A stretch of 64,000 bases of DNA from assembly GCA_036850595.1 (NCBI GenBank), contig CM072148.1, forward strand, positions 20,764,731 through 20,828,730. Reading direction: 5' to 3'. The DNA is from Rhyacichthys aspro. Its lineage: Eukaryota; Chordata; Actinopteri; Gobiiformes; Rhyacichthyidae. The notes beneath the pieces are model-generated. The model ran no database searches. It saw nothing but the letters and a program-made list of their open reading frames with translations, and was not told the origin of the DNA. Below are positions 39,299 through 52,300 of this stretch, piece after piece (within the stretch, counting starts at the first letter, position 1; every line of letters begins with the position of its first letter). Both the position numbers and the translations under genes were made by a program.

Positions 39299-40234
39299 GT
39301 AACTCGTTTATTTTAATGCTCGCTCTCTGTTTTTGGGGCTAACAGCGTCATGCCGGCAGGATGAAAGGGATTAAGGCGCCGTTACTGTGGCAACATTTGA
39401 TCTCCTCCTCCCATTCATCTGACAGTGGAATTGGGGCTGTTTTTCATCCAAATAAACGAAATTCCACGTTTCCTTTCGGATTTTGAGGATTTCATGTGGT
39501 CTGTAAATTGCAGAAAATAATTGCAATAGTCCTTATGGCGTTTATTATGCATATATAGCGCTAGATGTATACCAAACTGGTCTAATTTAGGGGAATATGC
39601 CTGGTATCATTCAAATATTTGGTTATTATCATTGACTAACACAACATATGTACTATTTTCCTGTCTATATATTTAGCAGAACATGCAACTCTAAGTCATA
39701 CATACATGCCATGTTTCATCCACATGCCACTATGTGTATTTACCCCATCTAACAAAAAAATTACATGCATGTCAGTAGTTAAATACCAGTACAGATATAT
39801 ACATTAATGATAGCAGTTATGTTTATTCAAGGATCTTTATTTTCAGCAGCGCTCATAAGCCTCTGTGATTTTTTCTAATTTAGCTGATTTTCAATTAAAT
39901 TTATATTGACATGTTTTGAGGTAGGAGCATTAACTTAACTTAATTTTTATTTTGTTTAATGTCACAATAATTAGTGATTGCATTGTTATGAATATAAAAC
40001 CCCCAGAAACGTGGCAGCTTTTGAAAAACTTCTTTTTGTTCTTTTGTTTAGTCTTTAGCCTCAATAACAAAGATTCCTATTTGTTTGTAATTCTAAAGCA
40101 GAGACACAATGGACTCAATTCATTGATTTATAATTTGACATTACATATCAACCTGTACAGTTTTTAAGATGATAAAGGAAAAAAGTCAATATGAATGTGT
40201 ATAAATGTGTGTGTCTCTGTTTCTGTCGGAGCAG

Positions 40235-40306
40235 GACCCATGACCCTGACCCGTGGATCGTTCACTTACTCCAACGGTGAGGAGTATCACGGAGAATGGA
40301 AAGAAG
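40235..40306 (+). CDS. morn4: morn4 first coding exon
   Basis: Acceptor at 40233-40234 (pyrimidine-rich gtgtctctgtttctg, then cggagcag); five UTR bases; ATG at 40240. It encodes MTLTRGSFTYSNGEEYHGEW-KE plus the first base of a Gly codon, matching the MORN4 N-terminus. The reading frame forces the exon to end at 40306 (GAAG), where the intron starts GCAAGG: a non-canonical GC donor. Reading on past it gives intron-like sequence with a stop at 40399-40401. Confidence 0.92.
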
Positions 40307-43300
40307 GCAAGGCACTCGTTTCATTCTGCAACACATATAATATACATTTACTGACCACTGTGTCATTATTAGTGCATTCCCATGTGATCAGAGTAAATTA
40401 AGTGTACTCCAATTCTTGTCCTCTACTGATGCTGAGGGTGCCTTTTAGCGTCCTCTGTTGATGCACCAGGTTTGCGATGTATATGCATTTTACATCTGGA
40501 CGGTATGACGTGAAATCATGCTAATCAGACTGCATGACTGACAAACTGTTATTTATTTATGTATTTGCTTATGTATTCATTTATTTATTTACCCTTATAC
40601 TTAGAGTACAAGTTCTGTAAATATGCACAAAAATTAAAAGGAGTTCTTCTCTTTTTAATTTTCTAGGACTTTTCAAGACAGCATTTTCGAATTAATGGTC
40701 ATATAATTTTCAACTAATTCAGATGTGTTTCACGTGTAGCCATCACCTATAATTTTTTTCCTCTCTGCTTCTCTTTAATCCACTCCTCCAAACTACAGCA
40801 GCCTCAAAGGGTCAAAACTTTACTTTCTTCATACATTTGCTGTGGGCCTGTTAAGTTTTAAACAAAATGCACAACACTGCATACAAGTATGAAAAGCTAC
40901 ATTTTCCCTGTGACACATCTCTACCATTTTTACAGTTTTTAAATCTCTATTTTGGAAGGTGCTGAAATGGCTCTAAAAACAATCTCTTAAAAGAGTGGGA
41001 GCCCTTATACTGTCTGTCCTCCAGCTAGTCCTAGCCCAACTAAAAACCTGTGTCTACTAAACAGCAGTTAGACCTGAGCAGATACTAGCGGGGTGTTTGA
41101 TTGATGTCGTAATGTTCAGCTGCGGAGCTCCTTGCCGTGTGTGCTCTCGGTCTCCAGAGAGGTTCAGGTCTGTCTCAGAGCGTGGGAAGTGGAGGAAACT
41201 TCAGTCTGAGGCTTTGTTTAGACGAAGAGAAATATATAAGGTGGCTTTGTTTGGCATATTTTATCACATTAGACCCTGATAATAATGAATAATTAAAAAG
41301 ACATTACATTAAACGTGTGAATGGGCTGTGTTTGAGGTGTTGCTGTGGAAACGTGCTGTTTGCCTCCCTCTGAGTGAAGCTCCAGAGGATTCACATCGAA
41401 CAACAGGCGTTTATCTGGAACATACAAGAACAATAACTGGGTTTAAATTATTTAAATAAACCAGGCATTTAATTAGTTGGCAGGTTTTCATGTCTAACCA
41501 ATCCAAAAGAAAACCTTAAATTACACAGTTAAATATCTTACATATTTAACTTTTTGATGATGCTCATTTGCAGTATATTTGTGTCATGTCCCACTAACAC
41601 CCATCTGTCTGTGTCCCATTTGAACAGATGAAAATATTTGAAGCTTTAATTTAGCAATCTGTGTCAGTAATATGAGCCGACTGGAGAAACTAGTGAGCTG
41701 TAAAACAGAGATTAACAGAGATTACATTTCTACAGTATAATGTATAATGTATGTATAATATACATACATGCCACACAAGGTCTTGATATATTGAACAGAA
41801 ATGGAGGAAAACATCACTTCGAAACCAAAATAATTAGTGTGGTAATTAGCAAAAATCAATACAGTGACCACTTCACATTACACTATATTGTTAGATATGA
41901 TGCCAATATCATCAGTTCATCTCAAATTTTACACATTTATTTACAACCGAAGTAGATATGATATTATGAGCAACATTTGTTTCTTCTATAGTCAGTTGTG
42001 AGACTGTAATTTAGGGTGTCTTCACAACTGAAGAAGAAACTGAAGAACTGAAGAACTCACAGTTTGTTATGCAGTATTTGTTAGGTTCTGTTTCACACTG
42101 TAGTTTTTTAAAGCAAACTATCGGACTTTCCCTGATGCTGTGATTACTGTTGTCACGACGACGAGAGACATGCCTCCTTTAGATGGCTTTTACTTTAGTG
42201 AATGTATCTCTTCAGAGGCTAATTAAACAGTTGAACTGGAGAACTACAATAATCAGACTGGTATAGGGCCTATAGACACATATTATTAACATATAATTAA
42301 TAGCTGAAACTTGAAATGCACTTGTTTAAGACATGACTTGAATCACTATATAACTCATTAGGAAACAGTTGGTTTCACAATAGGCATCTGCTGTAGTGTA
42401 TAATGGAGCCATATAAAATTAATAAGCTATGCATTTAATGTGTTTTTGAAACCAACCAATATCTGTTTTCCTAGTTTCCGCCCTTTGTTCACTTTTCTTC
42501 ATGTGTTTAATTGGCCCTGACTTCCTGCATCTGGTTTGAAAGTCCAAACTATCACCAAACGCGCTTTCACAAACTGGTTCAGTTTGGTCTTGAATGAGAC
42601 TAAAGAACAGCTGTTTGGTCTGAACCACAGTCTGCTGAAGCTTTCACACCTGAAGATTTGGTTTGAACCAAACGAGAAAGTCCGAAAGTCCAAACCAAAC
42701 AGTGCAGGCTTGAAAGCCCCTTAAAATCTTTGTATATTTAATATCTTCTTCATATTATGTGTTTTCATAAAAGGTAGATTTTCTCTGTTGCTGAAGTTGC
42801 TCATTGTTTGCTGCAGGCTTTCATCGTCTTCTGAGAAAGTTCAAGTTTACTGCAAATGCTGTCGGCAAAAAAGTGACTCATACTGTGTAAAACTTTCTTA
42901 GACAATTATCATTTTTCATAAAACACTATTTTCACCTTTGTGACGAATCCAAAGAGACGCCATTAGCACTTCCATCCATACATACAATGTAAAACGTGTG
43001 ACAGTTAATTTAATGAAAAAGTGTAAAGACAGTTACCTAAAGCGGATTTAAAGCTGAGCTGCGAGGTCTGCAGTTGGAAGAAAAGTGGGAGTTACAATCT
43101 GTGAGGCTCTTCTGTAAAAACTAACCTGGTTTCTTGAAACAGATTGTATTTAACGGGCAAAAAAAAAAAAAAAATACAGAGAAAAAAGTGTCGAGCTGGA
43201 GTCATAAACTGCATTCACCACAACCATCTGCTGAGATATCACACTCAGCTGTACTTCGACTAAAACAATCTGCTGACCTCTAGGCAGTGGAAACAAAAGT

Positions 43301-46300
43301 TTGGCTTTGAAGCTGAGGGTAAAATAAAAGAAAAAAAACATATGTTCGTATTCGAGGAAACCGTTAAACTGGTTTGGCGGAGATGGTGGGTTTCACGTTT
43401 TGTCCGTGTCTTTTTTTAGCTCCTGTGGATCAGAGAATAAATCTGTGGCTCTTCAGTGTGATACACCTCAGAGTTTAATTAAATCCATTGGAACTCACAG
43501 TGTAAAATAAACACGTTTCATAAATGTCACGGGTTATTCTTGATCTGGGAATACGGCTCACGTTCTCAACCAATGACAATTCCTCGAGTGCATATTGTGA
43601 CATGGAGCTTATCAAAAGAAGCTAAAACAAGTCTGATGTAGAGCAGTAGCATTTTTAATAGAAATCACACGTCCTGCAAATTGACCCTATGTCCTGCATT
43701 TTTGGCTGTAGATAATTCAACAGAGATCCGGCCCTGCTTTGTGTCCAATGGTAACAAAGTGGGAAAGACTGTCACTACAAGTGTCCTGCATTTTCCTTTT
43801 TGTCTTGTTACACATTTTGTTTGTAATGATCTGGTTACCCTAGGTGGGTCGGGACCTAAAAGTGGTTCGCAGGCATTTTCTCAGTGGACCGTGGAGTATG
43901 TGACTAAAAACATATTGCATTCAAGTATATTTTAAATGTGTTGCTATATACTCAGTCTTTTATTGTGACGGTCTTACACGTATTTCTTTGCAACAGGAAT
44001 TCACTAAAAGCTGTTTTTGATTTATTTATATACAGAATCAAAATAGGCTTTAAAATTAAACTGGTAAATAGTGGATCGCAATGAAGATTAGATACAAAAT
44101 TTTTGATTCCACAATGGGGAAATTCACCCATGACGGCAGTTCACGTACAGTATAGTGCAAAAGTAGTGTTAGAAAAAATAAAAAGACATCATGCAATAAA
44201 AATAAATACACAGACTTTAGAACAAATTAAGAATTGAATATAAAAAAATAAAAAAGAAACTTCAAACGGTGCAATCAGGTCAAGATAAGCACTCTATATA
44301 CATATTTACACTACTAAATGAATTATAAATTGCGGACTGCTGCAAAGAAACTAACTTTAGCAACTTTGCTAATGTTTTGCTAATCCGTCCGCTGAGTGTC
44401 ACTTCCTGGTATTTGCTTGTATCCACCTCTCATTGCTTTATATTGAAAAAGCTTGTTAATCTAAGACTGTATTTGAAAAAGCTGCTCTTGTACTGTCGCG
44501 TTTTCTTCTTTACTTTTGCATACACTCACAAAACATCTGGTTTGCGTGTTTATTGAGGTCCAGGGAGCGTGTAGCTTCTGTAGCAGATGGGCTTCTTTGG
44601 CCACAGAGAATAAACAGAACAATGGAAGTTACATGCATCCAGTACAATCAGCAGGTTTATGTTTGTTTTTACATCACGTTCTTTGGGGATTTCTTTTATA
44701 TTATGTACCTTCAAGTTTTAGCTCTGGGAAGAAAAAAAAAAAGCACATGTGGCAGAATGTATTGTTCTTACCTGCTGTTCAAAATATTCAGATTATTCAT
44801 TTGCCTCTAGCAAAACCTTCCTCTGGGAATACACTGTGTTGAATCTAAACAGTTTTTCTTTGTCAGTTTAAAAAAACAAATTATCACTGCTGACTTTGCT
44901 TTGTTTTTTAACTTTGGTGTGAATAGAAGTGAGATAACTTTATGTACATCTGCAAATATTAGCATTTTAGCAAGATTCAGAAGCATGTGTTTGATGTTTA
45001 TTTATGCACATTTATTTAAACTCCATGAAACCTAAAGGGAACTTTCCAAACTAAACACAAACAAACAAAACATTTGTGTCTGGGGCTAAACTCTTCTTTA
45101 TGTTCTTATTCATTAAGGTTCTTATTCATCCAGGTCACAATACACTAGAGTGGTACAGTACGTTACCCATAGTATGGTACATTGGAAACTGGGGCTTGGA
45201 GATAAATCACTTTTTTTTTTAAATAATTCAAGTTTTTAATTTTGGATGATTGAATTTAATTTAAAAAAAAACTTCTAACCCTGCCCTGTGTGGCTAATCC
45301 TGCTGCTAGAGCTAGAGCAGTTCCAGTAGTGTCAGTGGTGACTGCACATGTTAAAACACTAATAATCACCAGAGAAAACAGTCCCTGAGATGCTTTGGTT
45401 TAGAGAAGTGCTGGGAAACTAAGAAGTGCGTACAAAGTAAGAACTAAGACAAAACAAACAAAAAAAAATATTGTAAATCATCTGAAAAATGGAAAATATA
45501 TTAGAGATTTTTATTTTTTTCATATTACCCAGCCCTAATGGAAACTCACCCATATTGACCCAGCCCGTACCAGGTCCAAAAAGTGGACTAAACCAAAGTG
45601 GATTTGATTATCAAGCCCCCACTAAATGCTTTATCTCCATGCTTTCTGTGTAAATCCTAATGACACTTAAAGTACAGGATAAAATAAAGCTAAGTAAAAC
45701 TGAATAGGCCTTTATTTCAAAACTATATGTTTGATGTTTTTCTTCATCATCTTCAACAAACTCTACCTATTACATGACTACAATTTGAGAAACAAAAATT
45801 TATTGTATTCCAAATGTTCTCATTTTGAAAATATTGATGTTAGAATATCAAAAATGCCCCATATATTGTCTAGTTCAAGCCTGAAGAAGCATTAGTGGCT
45901 GGAGAAAAAGTTTGTGCCACTTTGGTCTTTAACACAAACTGATGGCGTCTGGTGCCGAGTCACTGTTTGCACACAAACACTGAGGCGTGTGTCGGACAGA
46001 GGTCTTTGGTGTCGCATCAATAATTCAGCCTCTTTAAGACCGACCCGGAGCGATCAAGTTACAGGAAGTATCCACACAACACAAGTCCGGTCCAACAGCA
46101 GTGAGGCACTGAAGCGGGACAGGAGCCATTTACTACTTGTGGTCATTTAACATCGATGCATTACCGCTATTGATTGACATAAAAGCCGGACAACTTCAGC
46201 TAAACCGTAATTAGCCGAGGACCGTGACCCGGCGCGGGGATTGGACAGAGGCGTTACGAAAGAGCTGAGCGAGATTAGAGACGGTCTGAGGAGAGCAAAT

Positions 46301-49300
46301 CCAAATCCACACAGTCTCTCTTCACTGAGACGCACTGCCCATTCAGTATAAAGTTCCCACAGAGGCTTAAAGTTCTTTCAAAAGGATGAATTGGAAGTGT
46401 TGATGCTGAACTTATACTTCATTCCTAATAACCTTGTGAACTGTATAAATATGCCAGCTGTCAGATGTTAGAAAAGACCTTGAAATTCATTTATTTTGGA
46501 TAAAATGTCCCTAAAATGCTCAAGGGTGAAATATTTTGTTGGTTTTAATACATAACTATATTGGTCATAGGCAAAATATAATAATGTCTTAATATTTTCA
46601 TAAAATAACAATATAACACACACACTATTACACTAAAAAAGAGCAAAATGTCACGTTTTTTTTTTTTTTTTGTAATTTAAAGGTGCACTGTGTGAAGTAT
46701 TATAATCTACAGTTAAGAAAATGGAGCACATCAGTGAATACTTGATTGTCAATAAAGTATAAAATTGAGGATCTTCCCATATTACAGTGTTTCAATTAGA
46801 CTTGCAGTAGGTCTATTGAGGGTTGTTGATAAAGTCATCGTGGGGAAGAGGCATGAAAATGTTTGTTGCAACTGAAGGGCATTGAGCTTAAAATTTGATA
46901 CAAAAGCTTACTCTGCCTTTTGCTTAAATCAAAAAGGGCATGGCCAATATTTGTATTAATTGGAAATTTAAGCAAATGAGCCACACATACTTTCAATCAG
47001 TATAGACAAATGTATATGGCTGCTTTAAGGGCCACAAGATTACAATAGAAATTGACATTGTCTGCTAATAAACGAGGCTGGTGTCATTAAACGGCAAGTT
47101 CATCTGAAGCTGTATCTGATAAAAGATGCTGCTGCTGCAGAGAAAGTAACTTTGCTAATATTTTATACTAATCCTTCAGTTGAGCCTCTCTCCTCTCTCT
47201 CTGTTTGTATCCTCTGCTTGTGTCTCTGCAGAGAAACAAAAGACAAGACAGCGCTGGGTTTTTGTGGGAGTTACCACTACTTTTGCCAACCTTTATAGCA
47301 TTACTCTGGAGAACAACCGCGTAAGTGTCACTTGGTTGGAGTCAAAAAGAAACCGTCTCCTCTCTCATGACTCTTCTGCAGCAGCTCTCACTCAGCAGCA
47401 GCTGCTACAGAGTCTGCACTGAGCTCTTCTCAGAACAGTTAGAAAACTCATCATAATTTTCCATTGCAAAATCCAACATTGTGTGAAGTCTATGGCAGTT
47501 CAAATTAGTTTATAGTGGACCGCCAAAGACTCATTAGTGTTTGAGAAACATGGTGTATAAACTAAACACAAACACACAGTATATAAACAGAAAGAGCAAT
47601 ATCATGGTCAAAATCATATAGAATGTTTTGACAGAAAAACCCGTCCCGTTTCAGAGAAGTTAGAACAAACAATTTGCAGTGACTAATACTAAATTAAGGC
47701 TAAATTTAATACATTTGACTGCATGTTTAAATTTCCCGGAAAAGGGACATAACTGAGTCATTTTATCTTAGTGTGTTTTGTTTGAACATTTTTAAAAGTC
47801 TGTATTTCTGTGGAGACTTTTTTGACACAATTCACTATCATTTATATTTATTATCAATTTATTTTTGTCCCAAACATGCTGCTGGGAAACCTTGAAAGTG
47901 CTTGAATTTCACCTCAGATAAGCTGCACAAACACTTAGTCTTATAGCTGTCTGTAAATCCACTGTCAACACTTGATTTCAACGACTCCATTCATGCTCGG
48001 ACTTGGCTAAATGGACAGTCGTGATGTTTGTCATTTGAGGTCTTTTTGACACTCAGCGGATTGTTGAATCTGTGAAATTCCCGCCTCGGGGCTTTTCGTA
48101 TTCCTCCTCCACTGAATGTCAGCCACACTGTCATTTTCGGTTGGATTTAAGCCCTGCATTGGCTCACTTCTCCTCTCATATTGATTTAATGGCTGCCCGA
48201 ATACATCCCGCACATATGGATGCAGGAATCTCCGAGCAACTGGGGAAGAGAGCACTTTGAAAATGGAAGCTGCAGATTTAGTTTGGGCCAAATCTCTCAT
48301 CCAAATCTCCCGTGAAAACCCTGCTGAGATTAGACAGAGGGAGTGCTCTAAGCCAGTCCTGACAGATGGACTGCCTAATTTACTTTGCTATTAGCTTTGG
48401 GCAGAGGACTCAGCCCCCTCCCCCTTGACAAAATCCCAATCCTATGCATTTCTGTCACGGGTGCCCCCTAGATTCTCTTGCATTACATTTATTAAGGACA
48501 TATAGAATTTCCAGGTGACTGTGTATAAAAGCACTGCCATATTTTCTGCAGGGACAAAGAAATCAACTGTATAAGCCAGGGATGTCCAAACTATGGCCCG
48601 GGGGCCAAATGCGGCCCGCAGAGCAATTTTTTGTGGCCCTCAGGCTCCAATTTTCATTTTTCTGCATGTGACTCTACATAATCCAACTAAAAGAAAGCAT
48701 TAATTGTGTAACAAGATATAATTCCACTTTTCTCTGTGGTTATAATATAGAGGGACACTAAAAAACCTGCTAGAACAAGTGTCCAGAAAATAAATACAAC
48801 CGAAGGGGACTTTGGTGAAGCCAAATCGGTCACCTCAGCGAGTGGCCCTCGGTATTCATTTTTGATCATTATGTGGCCCTTAGTGAAAAAAGGTTGGACA
48901 CCCCTGGTATAAGCTGTAATGTAATAATAGAAATAATCTTTATTTATATAACACAAGGTTTACAAAGTGCTTAACAAAAACAAAGTTTAAATTAATACGA
49001 AAAAAAAATAAAAAGGTAACTGTGAAAATCTGTTCAACAAGTAAAATTTAATTCAAATAAAAAACTTAAACTAAAGAATGTAAAACTGTTTGTCTCTGCC
49101 TGACCCTCTTCAGTGGATTCAAAAAGAAAGAAAAGAAAAAAAAAAGAAATGCTGTTCCCTCTGAACTGTAGTGTCTCAGAGGTGGATTTACTACAAACTA
49201 GGGCGGCACCTTATGATTATTTTAGTTGTTGACTAATCTGTGATATTTTCTTCTATTAGCCAATAATTATTTTTTTGTCATGTGCTTCAAGAAAAATTCA

Positions 49301-52300
49301 GTAAACTTTACCAAACAAAAGCTAACATTTTTAGCTCTGTGCAGATATGAATAATGCTGTTCATAATTTGTCTTATTAAAAAAATGTTAATTAAATATGT
49401 GTCTGACATTAAATTGATACAATTCTGGCTCCTCAAATAAACACCTTGATTTACAGAAAACAAAATAAAAAGTCAGTTTATCAGAGATAGGATATATCCA
49501 GTATTAAGCTTTTATCTGATAAAGTTGCAGCTGAGTTACTGCTTCATAAACGTGAAAAGGTGGTTCACTGAGAGAACATTAGAACAGTAACAGGTCACTT
49601 CCGTGATTCACTTTTATTGCCCTTCTGTGCATTTGTTCAAAGACGTGATTAATGCTTGTTTAGCATGTTTTTATGGGACCTTTTTTTAGTGACAGCAAGC
49701 AATACAATATATAAAATACTGTTGTAAAATGAGAGCTCAGTGTCTGTCTGCTCTGTTCATGGATGTACTATAAGATCTGGATAAGGCACCGCCCCCTTTC
49801 CCCTGCTGCCAATTTGATTAGTGGCCAATCGAGGTATTGCAACATAAAAATCCTATGTGTCCCAAAAGGTGTAATGTAAAAATCAACACCTCAAATTCAG
49901 CTACAACTACACACCTACAACTACCAAAAAGGTGGAATTTTGTAGTCTTTTTTCATATCCTTAAAAAATCCTTAAATTCACTTTTATTGTTTCATGATGT
50001 CACCTTTCTAGCTTGCCTTTGCGTCAGAACGGATCTCTTCTAGTGCCCTGCAGTTATAAAAAGATGGTAAATAAATACAATAAAGCAGATAAACTGTTGT
50101 TCTTCAAACTAATCATTGCTCCAGAGGAAACATAAGCAAACAGATGTCAACAAATGTGCGACTGTTTGATTCACATTGTTACTTTATGAGATGCTGTAGG
50201 TGCTGCCTCCTTTTGGCCACAGGGACGCACTTTAAATGATTGGATATGGTTTTGTTGTAATGCAGCTGCTGGACCTGAAAATCTCTCATACTCAGTTGAA
50301 GGGAATGCTGTCCATAGTAGATTGAGATAAAATAAAAGCAAAAAGGTGCTATGTTTTTGTTTGTAGTAGATGGTAGGGGATGGGATTGTGACAAAGAAGG
50401 TTTTTCAAAGTAATCATCTATTTCATTTGACTTTCATGTGAGTCATTTTGTGGTTACTCAAGATTTTGGCTGCTCTCTCGGTTTCCTGTCACTTGCCTCA
50501 GAGCTCACACTAAATCCTCTCAGTTGCCGTGAGAAGCCCCAGTCCGTGTCCTTTACCGCGACTCCCATCCCATTTATTCCCCTAATTCCTGCTGAGTTCA
50601 GTAATAGACACTCGCACAAATCAGGTAAACGCTGCCTCCTTCTCTCTTTTCCTCCTTCCACAGAGAAATTAGTCACAGTATTTGACAGAAAATGCACTCG
50701 CACCTCGATGGGAAGAATTTAAAAAGGTGGAAATGATACAAATGTATAAGCTTTTAGCACCAATTATTAATCTCAGGATTTTTAATTGTTAAAATAATTT
50801 AACTTTTAATGAGTTGGCAATTTGTCTTTTGCAAAAATCACCTTCTAAATTTCACAGAGATATAAACACATACTTTGCACCTGCTTTCTAGGTTTCATTC
50901 ATTTTTGTAATTATTTTATATCACATGTATATCACCACTGGCTGTTCCTTTAACACCTGTAGTTATAGAATGCAACTGTCACCTTCTCAAATAAGTGAAG
51001 AAATTAAAAAAAAATTACCAATGTAATGTAATTAAACCAAGAATGGGGATGTCTTTTATGGGAGAAATTGAAATAAGGCTGCAATTACATACTTAAATAT
51101 ATATATATATTTATATTGGTAAATTTACTTTTGGAAATCAAGACATTTGGTTTTTGGAACAAGATACATTCTTTAGGGAGCTTCCAAATCTGGACCTGGA
51201 TCTGGATCAAATTGAACTAAGGTCCTGTTTGTTTGTGGAAGCGCATTTGCCAATAGTGACTTTTAGACCAAAGCAGGAAGTGACAGCAATTAAACACACG
51301 AAGAAGAGTGAACGGAAGAGGGAAACAGTGGAAATGGATATCGGTCGGATTTAAAAGACACTACATAAGACTCACAAATTATGTTTCGTATGGATGTATT
51401 TTTATATCTACTCTAAGACAGATGCCTCCTGTGAAGCCAACTGTTTCCTAATGAGTGTTATAGTGATTTAAATCATATCTTTATCTTTAGGTTTTACTGT
51501 GGTGAGTGTGTCTCTTCAGAAGCTCATTTTACAGATGAACTGGAGAAATACAATAATCAGACTGGAGTAGGGCCAATAGAGGCATGTTATTATTAATATA
51601 AAATTAATACAAGCAGCTAAAACTTCAAGCGCTCTGTTTAAGACATGATTTGAATCACTATAACACTCATTAGAAAACAGTCGGCTTTACAGGAGGCAAA
51701 CAGTAGCAAGAAAAAAAGCGTCATACAAAACATAAAATATATTGTTTACATTTAGAAAACAGAGACAGGCTGTACCTCTATGACACACAAAAAACATTTT
51801 GCACCTAAATGAAAGCACTCACACTGACCAATCTATATGGATTGGTCTTTGAAAGGCCTGGGCCATAGGTAAAACGAGAAGACAAGGCTTATGACCTAAT
51901 AGACTCACCATATTTGGGATATTTTACTAGCATTGTTCGGATTTTATTACAGAACAGGATACACTTTCTTTGTTAAACATCTGCCTCTAAAACTTCTAAA
52001 TATATACTTCCTATACATGCCACATCTAATAACTGTCCAGTAACAGACAGTCTGTTTTCCATCCCGTCGTGTTGAATTTATCCATGTTTTAGTGCTTTTT
52101 TTGTTGTTGTTATATTCAAATCTCAAACACTTTGCCATCTTTTTGAAGCCATTGTAAACTGTTTTTATCTTTATCAGGCTTTTTCAGCCTCTGGGGGTTT
52201 GAATGTCGACTGGCGGATATTTAAAATTGACTGGATTTTTATTGTACTATCTGAGCCTGAACTGTTGTTTTACTGAAGTGTGTTTGTGCAGGTCTGCGTC

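Larger units (their letters stand above)
40307..52291 (+). other. morn4 intron 2, a 12-kb GC-AG intron
   Basis: Starts GCAAGG and ends tgtttgtgcag. It contains most of the gene's repeats: a composite MITE at 42.0-42.7 kb, a probable LINE 3' end near 44.1 kb, related short repeats at 44.34 and 47.13 kb, a hAT element at 48.58 kb, a hAT-like end at 49.2 kb, and a second MITE copy at 51.15-51.7 kb. GC-richer, repeat-poor blocks near 41.0-41.25, 45.95-46.34, 48.05-48.42 and 50.44-50.70 kb are possible regulatory elements. I see no other coding exon on either strand. Confidence 0.8.

Noticed and set aside
40195..40401. Reading the first morn4 exon as a 68-codon standalone protein
   Set aside because: The residues before the ATG and after KEG come from intron sequence; only 40240-40306 matches the MORN family and continues at 52292.
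47180..47422. 80-codon frame in morn4 intron 2
   Set aside because: It overlaps the short dispersed repeat at 47133-47215, and the remainder is Gln/Leu-rich low-complexity sequence (cagcagcag); there is no support as an exon and it does not fit the MORN frame.
51154..51354. 66-codon frame at 51.15 kb
   Set aside because: It lies in the outer arm of a repeated MITE that also occurs at 42.5 and 57.6 kb.
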